IMG/VR virus record: IMGVR_UViG_3300032046_000106
Location: 1-36,080 of that record
Length of the DNA stretch: 36,080 nt
Reading direction: 5' to 3' (one strand)
From: a virus
Shown here: positions 27,938 through 36,080 of the stretch, in pieces
How the letters are laid out: each line of letters starts with the position of its first letter
Position numbering within the stretch: the first letter of the stretch is position 1
Translations under genes and position numbers: made by a program
The notes under the pieces: generated by a model
Database searches by the model: none
Told to the model about the DNA's origin: nothing
Seen by the model: the letters and a program-made list of their open reading frames with translations, nothing else

Positions 27938-30121
27938 TTACACATCCAAGGCGTACCTCATGCAACATACATCCTTGATAAGAGCATCACTGCCAAGAGG
28001 GAGATACCCCATATAGTAAGTACCCCCATACTCATCAGCAATCATATCTTCGGTATCAACAGCGTTGTTCTTTTTTAAATCAATAAATATCCCATACGTC
28101 TCTTCGCAGCAAAAATATTTTTTACTATTAAAAGCAATGTGCATTGATACATCTATAGGGATAGAGGGACTTCCCTCAATGGGAATCTGTGCCGGAATAT
28201 CGCTTTCTCGCAAGAGATTGACGTGATTATCCTCATCCAACTGGGTGGAATACACAGCAAGTTTGTTATAACCACCTACCGCAACAAAGTCGCGGCCGTT
28301 AAAAACCATTGCAGAAGGGGGATATAATCCATCCATAGCTTGACTGTACTCACCCTTGAGTTTCCCAGTCCCTGAAATCATCCTGATATACTGGGGTAAA
28401 TAACCAATAAGATAATTACTACCATCTGAGGCAATCGCCCTGACACGAGGATTAAGTACGTCAATAAGAACATTCGTAAAGGTAACAGCAGTTCCCACTA
28501 TATTGTTTTCCCGATCAAGACGAATTGCTTTTAAATCTGCCAGCACTAAATCAGTGCTAATGGCAGTAATCAAATAATAATCACCGTTGCAGGCAATTTT
28601 CGGGACTCGATATCCCTCCCATAATAACTTCTCTGGATACAGAATAATACCATCCTGATAACAGATAGCAGTATATATTTTACTGCTAATGGGATTACAC
28701 CCCACTATCATAAACGTATCCCCATCAGAAGCTATACCGACAACCTCAACCCCACTTGTGGTAAAAATTTCAGTGGCGGGTTCTCCGAGAGCAGGGTAGC
28801 CAGCCAATTCATTATCATCATCAACATATAGCATCCTGACCTTCTGACCACCACCAACCAAGAGAGTATTGAGCCCGTGAGCAATGGTTTGACAAGATGT
28901 AAGGGCACCGAGCACATCCTCCAATCGTTCTCCCACAAAATCACCGTTATTAGCAATGCGCTGAACTCTTCCCCCAGTCCCAACTACTACAAAATCTGCT
29001 CCCTCTGGACGTTTTCTAATCACTCGTGGGCAGAAGGTTGCTTTGACTTCATTTATGGTCTGTGAGAAATCCGCCCTTGAGAAGCCAGGGACCTCGAGAA
29101 CATCTGTCTCGGCAATCTCGGGGATGTCCTCAACATCCAGATTTTTCCTGAATAACTTGAGTCTGAATGTGCTGTCGATAGAAAAATCAATCATTCCATC
29201 AATATGCTGAAGCACTTCTGCAAGAATACTTTCCGTAGAATGATCTCCAGTAAAAAGAGTATTCATCATCATATTTTCCACCCAGAGATCATCCTCGACA
29301 GACTGCCATGAGGGGATATCAAATCCACTTTCAGGAAGTTCAGAAGCCATCATAATACCCGCAAGAATATGGGCGGGATTCATTCCCTTTCGAGTCCAGG
29401 TTTTCTTTGCATCAAAGAGTTCACTACCAGGGACTGAATACCTGCCGATTGTAAACTTGTACGTGGGAGATATGGGAGCTTGCCCGATATGCACTTTATC
29501 AAAAACAGCGTAGCAGAGGCCGTTTAAATGAGGCGTCATTGTACCGACAAACTCACTAATTACGGGGTCTTGTCCTTGGTCGTAATCAGGAATGCCCCAG
29601 TAGAAATGAACCCATCCTCTATCAGTATCAATCTCGGAGTAACGTTTCTCCCCCACTGCTCCTGTATAAACTGGTCTCTTCAGGTAGTCATCCCAGATCA
29701 CTTTCTCATTTTCGTAAATTGTGTAAATCTCATCAACAGGCCCCATACACAATCCAACTGCCTGTGCTAATCGGTATCGTCTTCCAACGGTGGTACTTTG
29801 ACCACCCATCATGGTCCCTTTTCCACCACCCTTTTTAATCTTGGTAGAACTAAATCCGCCATACCAGAAAATATTTCCAATAACTTTACTAACCCCGAAC
29901 AATTCTGCAATCTGCATCCCTTCTGCACATTGAGAGATTTGTAACTGTTCATTACGGGACATTCCTGTCATGCCTGGAGCGGTAAGGGCGGAATATAAGC
30001 CATACCCCATTATTCCTATTGTAGTGACATAAGACATTACTATTCCGGCAGTTGTTGAGGCGGCAAAACTCATTCCGATTGTGTCAAAAATCCACCAAAA
30101 AATGGGGGCGAATAAACTCAT
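27938..30121 (-). CDS. Tail-tip protein, N-terminal half of a J-like protein with propeller-like insertion
   Basis: The protein has 727 residues. A hydrophobic start (1-45) and 75-366 match the N-terminal part of J-like/GTA-type tip proteins (QTINEVKATFCPR ends at 366). Residues 367-727 do not: they repeat a beta-strand motif of the kind IASDGDTFMIVG (461), IACNGDYYLITA (508), IASDGSNYLIGY (562), MVFNGRDFVAVG (604) and IAFNSKKYFCCE (661), and probably QTIAHGLNTLLVG (411), spaced about 45-55 residues. This is what a six- or seven-bladed beta-propeller looks like. It could be a receptor-binding domain. Following gene holds the rest of the J-like protein. Confidence 0.72.
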   Translation of the reverse strand: MSLFAPIFWWIFDTIGMSFAASTTAGIVMSYVTTIGIMGYGLYSALTAPGMTGMSRNEQLQISQCAEGMQIAELFGVSKVIGNIFWYGGFSSTKIKKGGGKGTMMGGQSTTVGRRYRLAQAVGLCMGPVDEIYTIYENEKVIWDDYLKRPVYTGAVGEKRYSEIDTDRGWVHFYWGIPDYDQGQDPVISEFVGTMTPHLNGLCYAVFDKVHIGQAPISPTYKFTIGRYSVPGSELFDAKKTWTRKGMNPAHILAGIMMASELPESGFDIPSWQSVEDDLWVENMMMNTLFTGDHSTESILAEVLQHIDGMIDFSIDSTFRLKLFRKNLDVEDIPEIAETDVLEVPGFSRADFSQTINEVKATFCPRVIRKRPEGADFVVVGTGGRVQRIANNGDFVGERLEDVLGALTSCQTIAHGLNTLLVGGGQKVRMLYVDDDNELAGYPALGEPATEIFTTSGVEVVGIASDGDTFMIVGCNPISSKIYTAICYQDGIILYPEKLLWEGYRVPKIACNGDYYLITAISTDLVLADLKAIRLDRENNIVGTAVTFTNVLIDVLNPRVRAIASDGSNYLIGYLPQYIRMISGTGKLKGEYSQAMDGLYPPSAMVFNGRDFVAVGGYNKLAVYSTQLDEDNHVNLLRESDIPAQIPIEGSPSIPIDVSMHIAFNSKKYFCCEETYGIFIDLKKNNAVDTEDMIADEYGGTYYMGYLPLGSDALIKDVCCMRYALDV

Positions 30122-30123
30122 TT

Positions 30124-30573
30124 CTATACCTCAAGCACAAAAGAATCGGTTAATCCACGTTTCCAGAATAAATCACGCAAGTTCGATACCTTCACTCCAT
30201 GTTCGTTCTCACCATGAATGAATTGCTTATTCCCGTAATAAAACCCGGCATGGGATTGAGTCTTTTTCACTTTAAAAGCCAACAGGTCACCGACCTGTAA
30301 TTCTGACCGGAGAATTCTTCTTAAGCGCAGATATTTGTTGAATTCCTGCAACATCAGGGAATAATCGTGATCGATCATATAATCAATCGTGTAATCTACT
30401 ATTCCCGGAAAAGGAATCTTAGGCGGATATTTGAGTTCAGAAAGAACGCCCTCAATAAAGTGAACACAATCAACCCCAATTCCCTTCACGCCGCTATGAT
30501 GCCTGAAGGGTGTCCCTTTCCATGAGTCCACAACGGCTAAGAAACTCTGCGGGTCTGTAATAAATCTGTTCAT
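30124..30573 (-). CDS. NlpC/P60 family tail-tip peptidase
   Basis: The protein has 149 residues from ATG 30573 (GTG at 30579 is also possible). Catalytic Cys in GIGVDCVHFIEGVL, His in KKTQSHAGFYYG and the third polar residue in QFIHGE form the papain-like triad. In lambda-like and GTA-like phages a protein of this kind sits between the tail-tip baseplate proteins and J and opens peptidoglycan on infection. Context agrees: BR0599-like gene before it, J-like after it. Confidence 0.85.
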   Translation of the reverse strand: MNRFITDPQSFLAVVDSWKGTPFRHHSGVKGIGVDCVHFIEGVLSELKYPPKIPFPGIVDYTIDYMIDHDYSLMLQEFNKYLRLRRILRSELQVGDLLAFKVKKTQSHAGFYYGNKQFIHGENEHGVKVSNLRDLFWKRGLTDSFVLEV

Positions 30574-30575
30574 AA

Positions 30576-31457
30576 TCACCCCAATAAAGAGAGATCGGTT
30601 ATCACTGGATTGGAGATGGGGATGTTTGGAAATCCCAAGAAATTAGAAAAGTTCTGGAACTTACGGAAACACGTACCTGCAGAACCGTCGCATCCGGGGT
30701 AAAGGGTAACTGCCGCCCCAATCTCAAAGGGGTTTCCTTCGGGGAGGGTATAGAACGGATAGAATAATCTTATTTCTATTCCTTCATGGGAAATTATCAT
30801 CCGCCACTGATTTCCCCATTTAACCATCCCACCATTAAACCAGCCATCATCATAAGAAACATCAAGCGCTAATAGGTTCTGGAACCTCAAGGTAAAACCT
30901 TCATTTGTAATCATAGATACTTCAGCATTGACGCCCCAGTCTTCCTTATCAAGACCACACGCCCACTTATGGTAATCGTTCGGCTGTGAAAATAAGAAGT
31001 GATTGCAGTTGACCTGATATTTGAAGCGAGGGAATTTCTTATTAAATAAGTTTACTCTATTCGTAACCGTTGCCTTCAAAGCAAGTCCTAAAACAGACGT
31101 ACCAATAATCTTTCCGCCAAAAATTATCACGCCCTCTACCGGGTCTTGATCTGCAAAAATCCGAATCACCCAGATAGAGACAGGTTCAAGAGGTCCCTGA
31201 ACTAACATCTCCAAGACAGTAGTTGTGGTGGCGGAGATGGTAATATCCATCGTGGCGGGTTTAAGTTCGGTCTCATGATCTATCCCTCCCCTACTGATAG
31301 GAGCCGGGGTATAAACCTCACCCAGATAGGTTACGGGTTTTCCATGTGAGGTAACGTACCAGGTCATGCCCATAGATAGAATTACATATAACTCTATGGG
31401 CTTTCGGGATTCCGCCTCTTCTCTTTCTGCATACGAAACGGGCAAATCTTTAGGCAT
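30576..31457 (-). CDS. BR0599/DUF2163-like tail-tip (hub) protein
   Basis: The protein has 293 residues. The first part is beta-rich (TYLGEVYTPAPISRGGIDHE, TELKPATMDITISATTTTVL) as in DUF2163; the C-terminal part VTLYPGCDGSAGTCFRKFQN-F, followed by NFLGFPNIP, is the BR0599 signature of GTA gp13-like hub proteins with a metal-binding Cys set. It forms the tail hub above the tip. Next to the NlpC/P60 gene (short overlap), the standard order in this module. Confidence 0.8.
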   Translation of the reverse strand: MPKDLPVSYAEREEAESRKPIELYVILSMGMTWYVTSHGKPVTYLGEVYTPAPISRGGIDHETELKPATMDITISATTTTVLEMLVQGPLEPVSIWVIRIFADQDPVEGVIIFGGKIIGTSVLGLALKATVTNRVNLFNKKFPRFKYQVNCNHFLFSQPNDYHKWACGLDKEDWGVNAEVSMITNEGFTLRFQNLLALDVSYDDGWFNGGMVKWGNQWRMIISHEGIEIRLFYPFYTLPEGNPFEIGAAVTLYPGCDGSAGTCFRKFQNFSNFLGFPNIPISNPVITDLSLLG

Positions 31458-31467
31458 TATTTATCCT

Positions 31468-33252
31468 TTATCCGGGACCCGGCGTAACATCTTCTTCAAT
31501 CGCTTCCACCTCTTTAAAGGTTAACTGCGTATTAGCACGTCTATTTGTCTGGTAACTCCATTCAAGTTCATCCTGATCAAACCTTACCGGGTATAGAAGA
31601 GAGATTAGGGTATCTTCCGAGAGATCCTCACCAACTGCTTCATCTAATGTTACTGTATCAGCGGTGCTGGCTATAATCTGTCTAATGATATAGGATGGAT
31701 CAAGTGTATCCCCACCATAGATCAAGGCAATAAAGCAGTCCTTTTCCTCTTCCAGGTATTGTTCAATTATCCTCGCATTCTCAACATCCAGAATTGTATC
31801 TTCGGCAGAAATAGGTTCTCTCAATTTCAAATCCTGCTTCCAGGACGGGACTTTAAAATCGCTTTTCAATCTGCCCATCTTCGACTTGAAAAACTGTTCG
31901 ATATACCAGATGGTATCGGGGTCATCCGAGAAGTTAAATTTGAAAGTCATTTTAGGCCATAGTTCGTTGATACCAATCTCTCTTCTGTTACCAAGTTCAA
32001 GAATTTCTGCATTCTGATCCATCTTGAACTCTGGCGGTTCTTTCCAGTCCGGCGGTATCATAAACACGGGATCATCAATAAGAATCTTATCTTCATAAAC
32101 TTTACCCGGATCTTCCTCGAAAGTTATCTCCATTTCATGCACGGTGTCAGTCAGACTCTTAATCCAATCCATATTACTAAGATAACCATTAAATCCGGGG
32201 AAAAGAATGGTAGTGCTTTTATTCCACGGATGCTCTGTCGGTTCGGTCAGTGTAATGGTATTCTCTGTAAAACTATCTATTGTTTTCGCCTCGAAGGTAT
32301 ACTGGTCTTTCACGAAAAATAGAAGACCGCCTTTTCTGACCCTCTTCATTTCCGTGGTGGACACGTTAATAACCGTGTCACTGGCTATAACATTAACAGT
32401 CAGGGTAATATCGTCAGTCCATATCGGAACCCTCCAGTTTTGCTTCAATCCTCTTCTCAAACCCGATAAATACAAACTGTGCATCTCAGCCGTTGAGATA
32501 AGGGTAATGTAGGAGGTCTTATATCGCTGTTGTGCAACGGTGGTCGTCCTTTGCTCTCCACCCTGCAATGCAGATAGAATACCTGTTCTATATGAGAGAG
32601 ATAATCTGACTGGCTCCCTCCAGTTCGGCATAAGCAAAAGGTCTTCCTTATATATGATGTCCGTCTGAACGGTGGACAAGAAAAATTTATAGACAATCGG
32701 GTCAACTACAACAATTCCGTAGCCGCTTTCTGAACCTGCTAAATCAAGAGAAAAGATAAACTCAATAGGGGCAACAACCACAGTTATGATAACTTCCTGA
32801 GATTGTCCTTCGTCAAGATACTGCAATCTGGCTTTTATCCAGGAACGGACTCCACCCCAGAATATCTTGAACTCTTCGATGTCCATAAAGTCGGAGAAGG
32901 TCAATCTAAGTACCTGACCATCCGTTTGAATGAGACTTGCCCATCTAGTCTCCAAAGCCCCATCCTTAGCAAGCGCAGCACCATAACCCTCCCCTTCTGA
33001 GGTTGCAAATGCCACAGCCGTTAAGGATAGATTTTCTGAATCTCCTCTCCAACATTGAAATTCTGCGACAGTGGGCATTAAATTTCGAGGTAATACTCTT
33101 AATACCTCAATCGCAATTTGGGTTACTCGACCTTTAGAGGCATCATCACCACGCAATACCTCAGTAGCAATCTGTGTTACTTTTGCGTTAGAGGCATCAT
33201 CACCACGCAATACCTCAGTAGCAATCTGTGTTACTTTTGCGTTAGTTGCCAT
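31468..33252 (-). CDS. Large virion protein with N-terminal repeats and discoidin-like domain
   Basis: The protein has 594 residues. It starts with three tandem 18-residue repeats (NAKVTQIATEVLRGDDAS, the third diverged). Residues about 60-150 look like a F5/8-type C (discoidin) carbohydrate-binding domain: ALAKDGALETRWASLIQTDG, VLRLTFSDFMDIEEFKI. The rest, with repeated beta-rich segments (RTSYI-like and ADTVTLDEAVGEDLSED), resembles tail proteins that make contact with the baseplate. Role: tail-tip or fibre structure. It contains a segment (ITVVVAPIEFIFSLDL) also seen in the 60-residue protein at 34325. Confidence 0.68.
   Translation of the reverse strand: MATNAKVTQIATEVLRGDDASNAKVTQIATEVLRGDDASKGRVTQIAIEVLRVLPRNLMPTVAEFQCWRGDSENLSLTAVAFATSEGEGYGAALAKDGALETRWASLIQTDGQVLRLTFSDFMDIEEFKIFWGGVRSWIKARLQYLDEGQSQEVIITVVVAPIEFIFSLDLAGSESGYGIVVVDPIVYKFFLSTVQTDIIYKEDLLLMPNWREPVRLSLSYRTGILSALQGGEQRTTTVAQQRYKTSYITLISTAEMHSLYLSGLRRGLKQNWRVPIWTDDITLTVNVIASDTVINVSTTEMKRVRKGGLLFFVKDQYTFEAKTIDSFTENTITLTEPTEHPWNKSTTILFPGFNGYLSNMDWIKSLTDTVHEMEITFEEDPGKVYEDKILIDDPVFMIPPDWKEPPEFKMDQNAEILELGNRREIGINELWPKMTFKFNFSDDPDTIWYIEQFFKSKMGRLKSDFKVPSWKQDLKLREPISAEDTILDVENARIIEQYLEEEKDCFIALIYGGDTLDPSYIIRQIIASTADTVTLDEAVGEDLSEDTLISLLYPVRFDQDELEWSYQTNRRANTQLTFKEVEAIEEDVTPGPG
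33083..33244 (-). repeat. 54-bp tandem repeat coding for three 18-residue units
   Basis: The 54-base units at 33191-33244 and 33137-33190 are almost identical; a third unit at 33083-33136 has diverged. Each encodes one N-terminal 18-residue unit of the 594-residue protein. The identity of two copies points to a recent duplication. Confidence 0.9.
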
Positions 33253-33255
33253 TCT

Positions 33256-34302
33256 TTATCCATTGCTGGTTAATTTAACGCCCCACTTGGAGGCATTGAA
33301 TTTAGTTTCATCCCAAGCAGAATCATCATCGGGGTCAGCTTTCTTAATAGATTGATAAACCTTATAGTTTTGAGTCAATGTCACTTCTGGAGTAAGATCA
33401 TTCGTGGTACTCTTTTTATGAACTGGTTTTATCTTGATTTCATCTGACCCCGCATCTTTCTCCGCACAGATATTAATAGCAACGGCGTGGATAAGGTATC
33501 CGGTGAGGGCGGCCAAGTCTTCAAAGTTGAAGATGTCATAATCATTTACAGTTGGAGATTCAATATAGGTTGTATCGTCGTCTATATCACCGCTTCCGGA
33601 AGCCCCATCATCAATCTTATCGAAGTGGGTTGTGGGAGAAGCAGGATAGACAGTATCCCATTGAGCGGTATCATCTGGAGTGACAGCGAAAAGGGTATCA
33701 ACCCTGCAATCACCGAGATAGTCGTCAGCATCGTAACCATCATTGGTGGCGAAGTAGAGATCGTCTAAACACACATTGTTGTATCCTGTGGGATTGAGCG
33801 AAATATTCGTTATGCCCGCAGTTGATTGATCTTGTATATCTACTGTCTCCTGAGGTATGATTATTTTCTCATTCAATCTCACTGCGATTGATCCAGCGTT
33901 TGCCACACTCGCCATAACCTCCAAGTGTTGCCAGGTATTGAATAAAATTACTCCTGGTGCTGTCTCGGTAACAACTGTACCGCTACCTCTCTTCACTTGT
34001 AATTTCCCATCGGAGGAAACCTCAATGCAGAATTGCCTGCCCGATGAATCGTAAAAAGAAATTACATGGCTGTTGGCTGGTATATAAAAAGCTACACCGA
34101 AAATGATGTGAGTATAATTGGCGTCGAGGTTTTTCTGCGTATTGTAAGATGCGGGTTTAAGATATTTTGTGCCTACTCTCCTTGGGCTGGGATTTGAATT
34201 TTGGATAGAATTGTTTCCATTAAAAATATCCCATTTCTTATCCCCATCCGTCGTTGCGTAATGGTCGAACCCGTCTATGAATCTAATTACTTTATTTGCC
34301 AT
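33256..34302 (-). CDS. Virion protein with concanavalin-like (LamG) fold
   Basis: The protein has 348 residues, starting with ANKVIRFIDGFDHY, a start common in phage virion proteins with a lectin-like (concanavalin A/LamG) fold. Beta-rich segments such as YTHIIFGVAFYIP, FCIEVSSDGKLQVKRG, NTWQHLEVMASV and GSIAVRLNEKII follow, the layout of a LamG domain to about residue 190. The C-terminal part contains acid-rich loops (SGSGDIDDDTTYIE). A sugar-binding tail decoration or fibre is likely. Confidence 0.72.
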   Translation of the reverse strand: MANKVIRFIDGFDHYATTDGDKKWDIFNGNNSIQNSNPSPRRVGTKYLKPASYNTQKNLDANYTHIIFGVAFYIPANSHVISFYDSSGRQFCIEVSSDGKLQVKRGSGTVVTETAPGVILFNTWQHLEVMASVANAGSIAVRLNEKIIIPQETVDIQDQSTAGITNISLNPTGYNNVCLDDLYFATNDGYDADDYLGDCRVDTLFAVTPDDTAQWDTVYPASPTTHFDKIDDGASGSGDIDDDTTYIESPTVNDYDIFNFEDLAALTGYLIHAVAINICAEKDAGSDEIKIKPVHKKSTTNDLTPEVTLTQNYKVYQSIKKADPDDDSAWDETKFNASKWGVKLTSNG

Positions 34303-34324
34303 TTATTTTATCCTCCTTAATTCC

Positions 34325-34507
34325 CTATACATGTTCAAATTTCAATCTTACTTTTCTTGCCCTGATATTGATTACCTGGTCAAAATCCACCGTATGTGGA
34401 ATACCAACCACCAAATCAGTCCATCCCTCTTCCTCCTGTTCCTCTGTAAGGTCCAGATCAAAGGAGAGTAAGAATTCTATGGGGGTGACTACTACTGTAA
34501 TAGCCAT
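34325..34507 (-). CDS. Small protein related to part of the 594-residue virion protein
   Basis: The protein has 60 residues. The first 17 (AITVVVTPIEFLLSFDL) are close to a segment of the large protein at 31468 (ITVVVAPIEFIFSLDL), and the following LVVG-IPHTVDFD resembles its IVVVDPIVYKF. It could be an assembly partner or leftover of a duplication. It is flanked by structural genes with tiny gaps. Confidence 0.6.
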   Translation of the reverse strand: MAITVVVTPIEFLLSFDLDLTEEQEEEGWTDLVVGIPHTVDFDQVINIRARKVRLKFEHV

Positions 34508-34508
34508 A

Positions 34509-35162
34509 TCATGCTATCAAGCATTTAATTCCGGTGACTGCCAGTGTCCCGCCAGCCGGGATTGTTTTTATTGCGGGGAACTCATAGTAGCCCATGATGA
34601 TATCATCATTTGGATCGCCACCAAGCGCATCTATCAGGATAGCACCGGGAGTCGGCCCTATTGATCCGCCAATTGCAAGCCATGATTCATCGTCCCACGT
34701 CAGGATAGCCCGGGCATAGGTGTCATTTTCAGTAATGACCAGATTCTCTAATGTCACTCCTCCTTGAGTATATCCGTAACCAGTTGGGAGTTCATCATCT
34801 GCGGTTATAGTACAGGTGACAGTTCCAGCAAATATATTTGGAGTAGATATTACCAATCGTAACTCCTCTACAGAATAGATAAGAAAAGGTCCTGGATTAT
34901 TTTCAGAAGTGGTCGTAATTATACTTCCGGAAGCAAATCCATCAGTTATAAAACTGCCTGTAATTCTTGTTATTGCACTGGCCGGTCCCATGGGGGAAAA
35001 GGTTACTGAAATCGACCCGGTAGTTGCCTTAAGATTTAATCTTTTGTCATATTCATTTGGATTTAAGAAACCAAAACCGGCTTTCATCAACAGCAATTTG
35101 AATGTCCTCCCTGTGAAATAATCATCCGCTATCTGATATTTTGCATGGGTTGAAGCTGGCAT
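34509..35162 (-). CDS. Phage virion protein, beta-rich, with an inserted domain
   Basis: The protein has 217 residues. Its start (THAKYQIADDYFTGRTFKLL) and its end (GYGYTQGGVTLENLV, WDDESWLAIGGSIGPTPGAI) match a conserved phage tail-associated protein type. Between them, at about 50-115, lies an extra Ser/Thr/Gly-rich beta segment (TGSFITDGFASGSIITTTS). It follows the tape-measure gene and precedes the fibre-like genes, so a tail-tip or decoration role is likely. Upstream gap is 13 bases with a ribosome site (AAGGAGGA). Confidence 0.7.
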   Translation of the reverse strand: MPASTHAKYQIADDYFTGRTFKLLLMKAGFGFLNPNEYDKRLNLKATTGSISVTFSPMGPASAITRITGSFITDGFASGSIITTTSENNPGPFLIYSVEELRLVISTPNIFAGTVTCTITADDELPTGYGYTQGGVTLENLVITENDTYARAILTWDDESWLAIGGSIGPTPGAILIDALGGDPNDDIIMGYYEFPAIKTIPAGGTLAVTGIKCLIA

Positions 35163-35175
35163 TTTTATATCCTCC

Positions 35176-36080
35176 TTATCTAATTATTCTTTTAATTTTA
35201 GCTGCCTTCGATGAAATGATATTCAAGACCGCATCATGCCCTTTCGCAGATGCAAGGTAACTATCAATCTCGCGGGGGTCGACAATGTTGAACATATTTA
35301 TAGGTTGTTGATTGTCTCTTCCAGATGTACTTCTGCGGGGAGGGGTTATATCGCCTACCATTCCACCGGAAGCAAAAGCAAAGGATGGCATATTAGGCAT
35401 AACCAGTTGACTAAGGAAGGGCGCAAATACTTCACGGGGGATTAATTGTCTGCGGAGTAATTCCATAACAGTTCGCCCGTAGAAGCGTACTGCCGGAACC
35501 GGCTGCATAAACTCATCTTTCTTAGCAAGGATATGTACGTCATCCTTTATTCCAGATCCCTGGGTTATTGGACCACCTTCTTCTAATCCGATGAATCCTA
35601 AGAGGCCGCCAAGCATCGGGCCGATAGATGAGAATAAACCTGAAAGCATCGGCATAATAGAGGATATAAGAGAGGACAGTAGTGGTTTAATAAAATCTAT
35701 TATTCCACCCATAGCTGATTTCAACATTCCACCAATCCCGCCTTCTCCGAAAAGACTGAGTATGTCGGAGAACATACCGCTAATCCCTGCACCCGGTATG
35801 CCCATAGCCTCCGCCTCTTCAACCGTCTTGCCCACCAATTCAGGGTGTTCGGTTGTCCGTCCCCATGCCCCGATTCCTTCATTCCATGTCCACCCTTCAC
35901 CTGTTGGCTTAGTTGCAGCAATTTCTGGCGGCAATTCCGATGTTGCCTTTTCTCCCGTCTTCGGAACCGCCCCTCTATCCCTGTCTCTAATCCAAATGGG
36001 GCTGTCATAAGTTCCCTTTGGTTTTGCTTCCGGGGTCTTCATATCGGGGAAAAGGATTTTTACTATACTGAAAATGCCCT
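35176..36080 (-). CDS. Tape-measure protein, C-terminal part, cut by window edge
   Basis: The frame is open from base 36080 to the stop at 35176; an ATG at 36042 is internal, without a ribosome site. The visible 301 residues contain a long hydrophobic Gly/Ile/Leu-rich stretch (GGMLKSAMGGIIDFIKPLL, SSLISSIMPMLSGLFSSIG) typical of tape-measure proteins and a C-terminal EGGPITQGSGIKDDVHILAK, the TMP_C-like end. The protein sets tail length and helps DNA pass into the cell. It places the window's right edge at the start of the tail-tip module. Confidence 0.82.
   Translation of the reverse strand, partial: GIFSIVKILFPDMKTPEAKPKGTYDSPIWIRDRDRGAVPKTGEKATSELPPEIAATKPTGEGWTWNEGIGAWGRTTEHPELVGKTVEEAEAMGIPGAGISGMFSDILSLFGEGGIGGMLKSAMGGIIDFIKPLLSSLISSIMPMLSGLFSSIGPMLGGLLGFIGLEEGGPITQGSGIKDDVHILAKKDEFMQPVPAVRFYGRTVMELLRRQLIPREVFAPFLSQLVMPNMPSFAFASGGMVGDITPPRRSTSGRDNQQPINMFNIVDPREIDSYLASAKGHDAVLNIISSKAAKIKRIIR

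Overview
The window is a block of a tailed double-stranded DNA bacteriophage genome (free phage or prophage) of siphovirus type. The evidence is an HK97-type capsid set (terminase, portal, protease, major capsid protein), the end of a tape-measure protein and a lambda/GTA-like tail-tip module (BR0599-like protein, NlpC/P60 protein, J-like protein). Nearly every gene is on the minus strand, so transcription runs from high to low coordinates. Only two genes are on the plus strand: a tnpB in an IS605-type element and an HNH endonuclease gene. I see no integrase, tRNA, rRNA, CRISPR array or host gene, and the host cannot be named from the sequence. Both ends cut genes: a DNA methyltransferase at the left and the tape-measure protein at the right. 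Head-tail connector genes are absent and presumably lie beyond the left edge, so the map is probably circular or permuted.

Layout in the direction of transcription: (1) 36080-26059, tail: tape-measure C-terminus, several receptor- or carbohydrate-facing virion proteins, tail-tip assembly proteins, a J-like tip protein that looks split by a propeller-like insertion, and a small membrane protein. (2) About 26058-24840, an IS200/IS605-type element with tnpB only and matched hairpins at both ends. (3) 24833-23467, a lysis-like group (YiiX-like papain-fold protein, M15-type peptidase, XhlA-like holin or membrane protein) closed by a strong hairpin. (4) 23446-14100, early genes opened by a clear promoter: adenine methyltransferase with a probably leaderless start, a PD-(D/E)XK-like protein, RuvC-like resolvase, many small zinc-binding and membrane proteins, a putative recombination pair (annealing-like protein plus RecB-family nuclease) and a GIY-YIG homing endonuclease. 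(5) 14080-11509, a replication-initiator-like protein with iteron-like repeats inside its gene, then a cassette-like run of small genes separated by three arrays of the pentamer GGCNN. (6) 11512-9223, a ParB-like protein, a C5-methyltransferase gutted by an HNH gene, and a second, complete C5-methyltransferase. (7) 9103-8189, a promoter, two small genes and an internally deleted spore-photolyase-like radical SAM gene. (8) 8147-1, terminase small and large subunits, portal fused to a MuF domain, protease, capsid, a glycosyltransferase and the partial methyltransferase.

The most unusual structure is the set of three GGCNN arrays (11701-11760, 12373-12442, 12757-12811). Each sits between two genes, keeps a strict 5-nt register, has similar ends, and is immediately followed by the start region of the next gene. 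Other notable points are two homing-endonuclease-type genes that have each eaten into a phage gene and left readable remnants, a 20-base hairpin-forming sequence repeated next to two early promoters, a candidate replication origin with an 11-bp iteron register, and the split J-like tip protein. Functional calls rest on motif recognition by eye; no database search was run.
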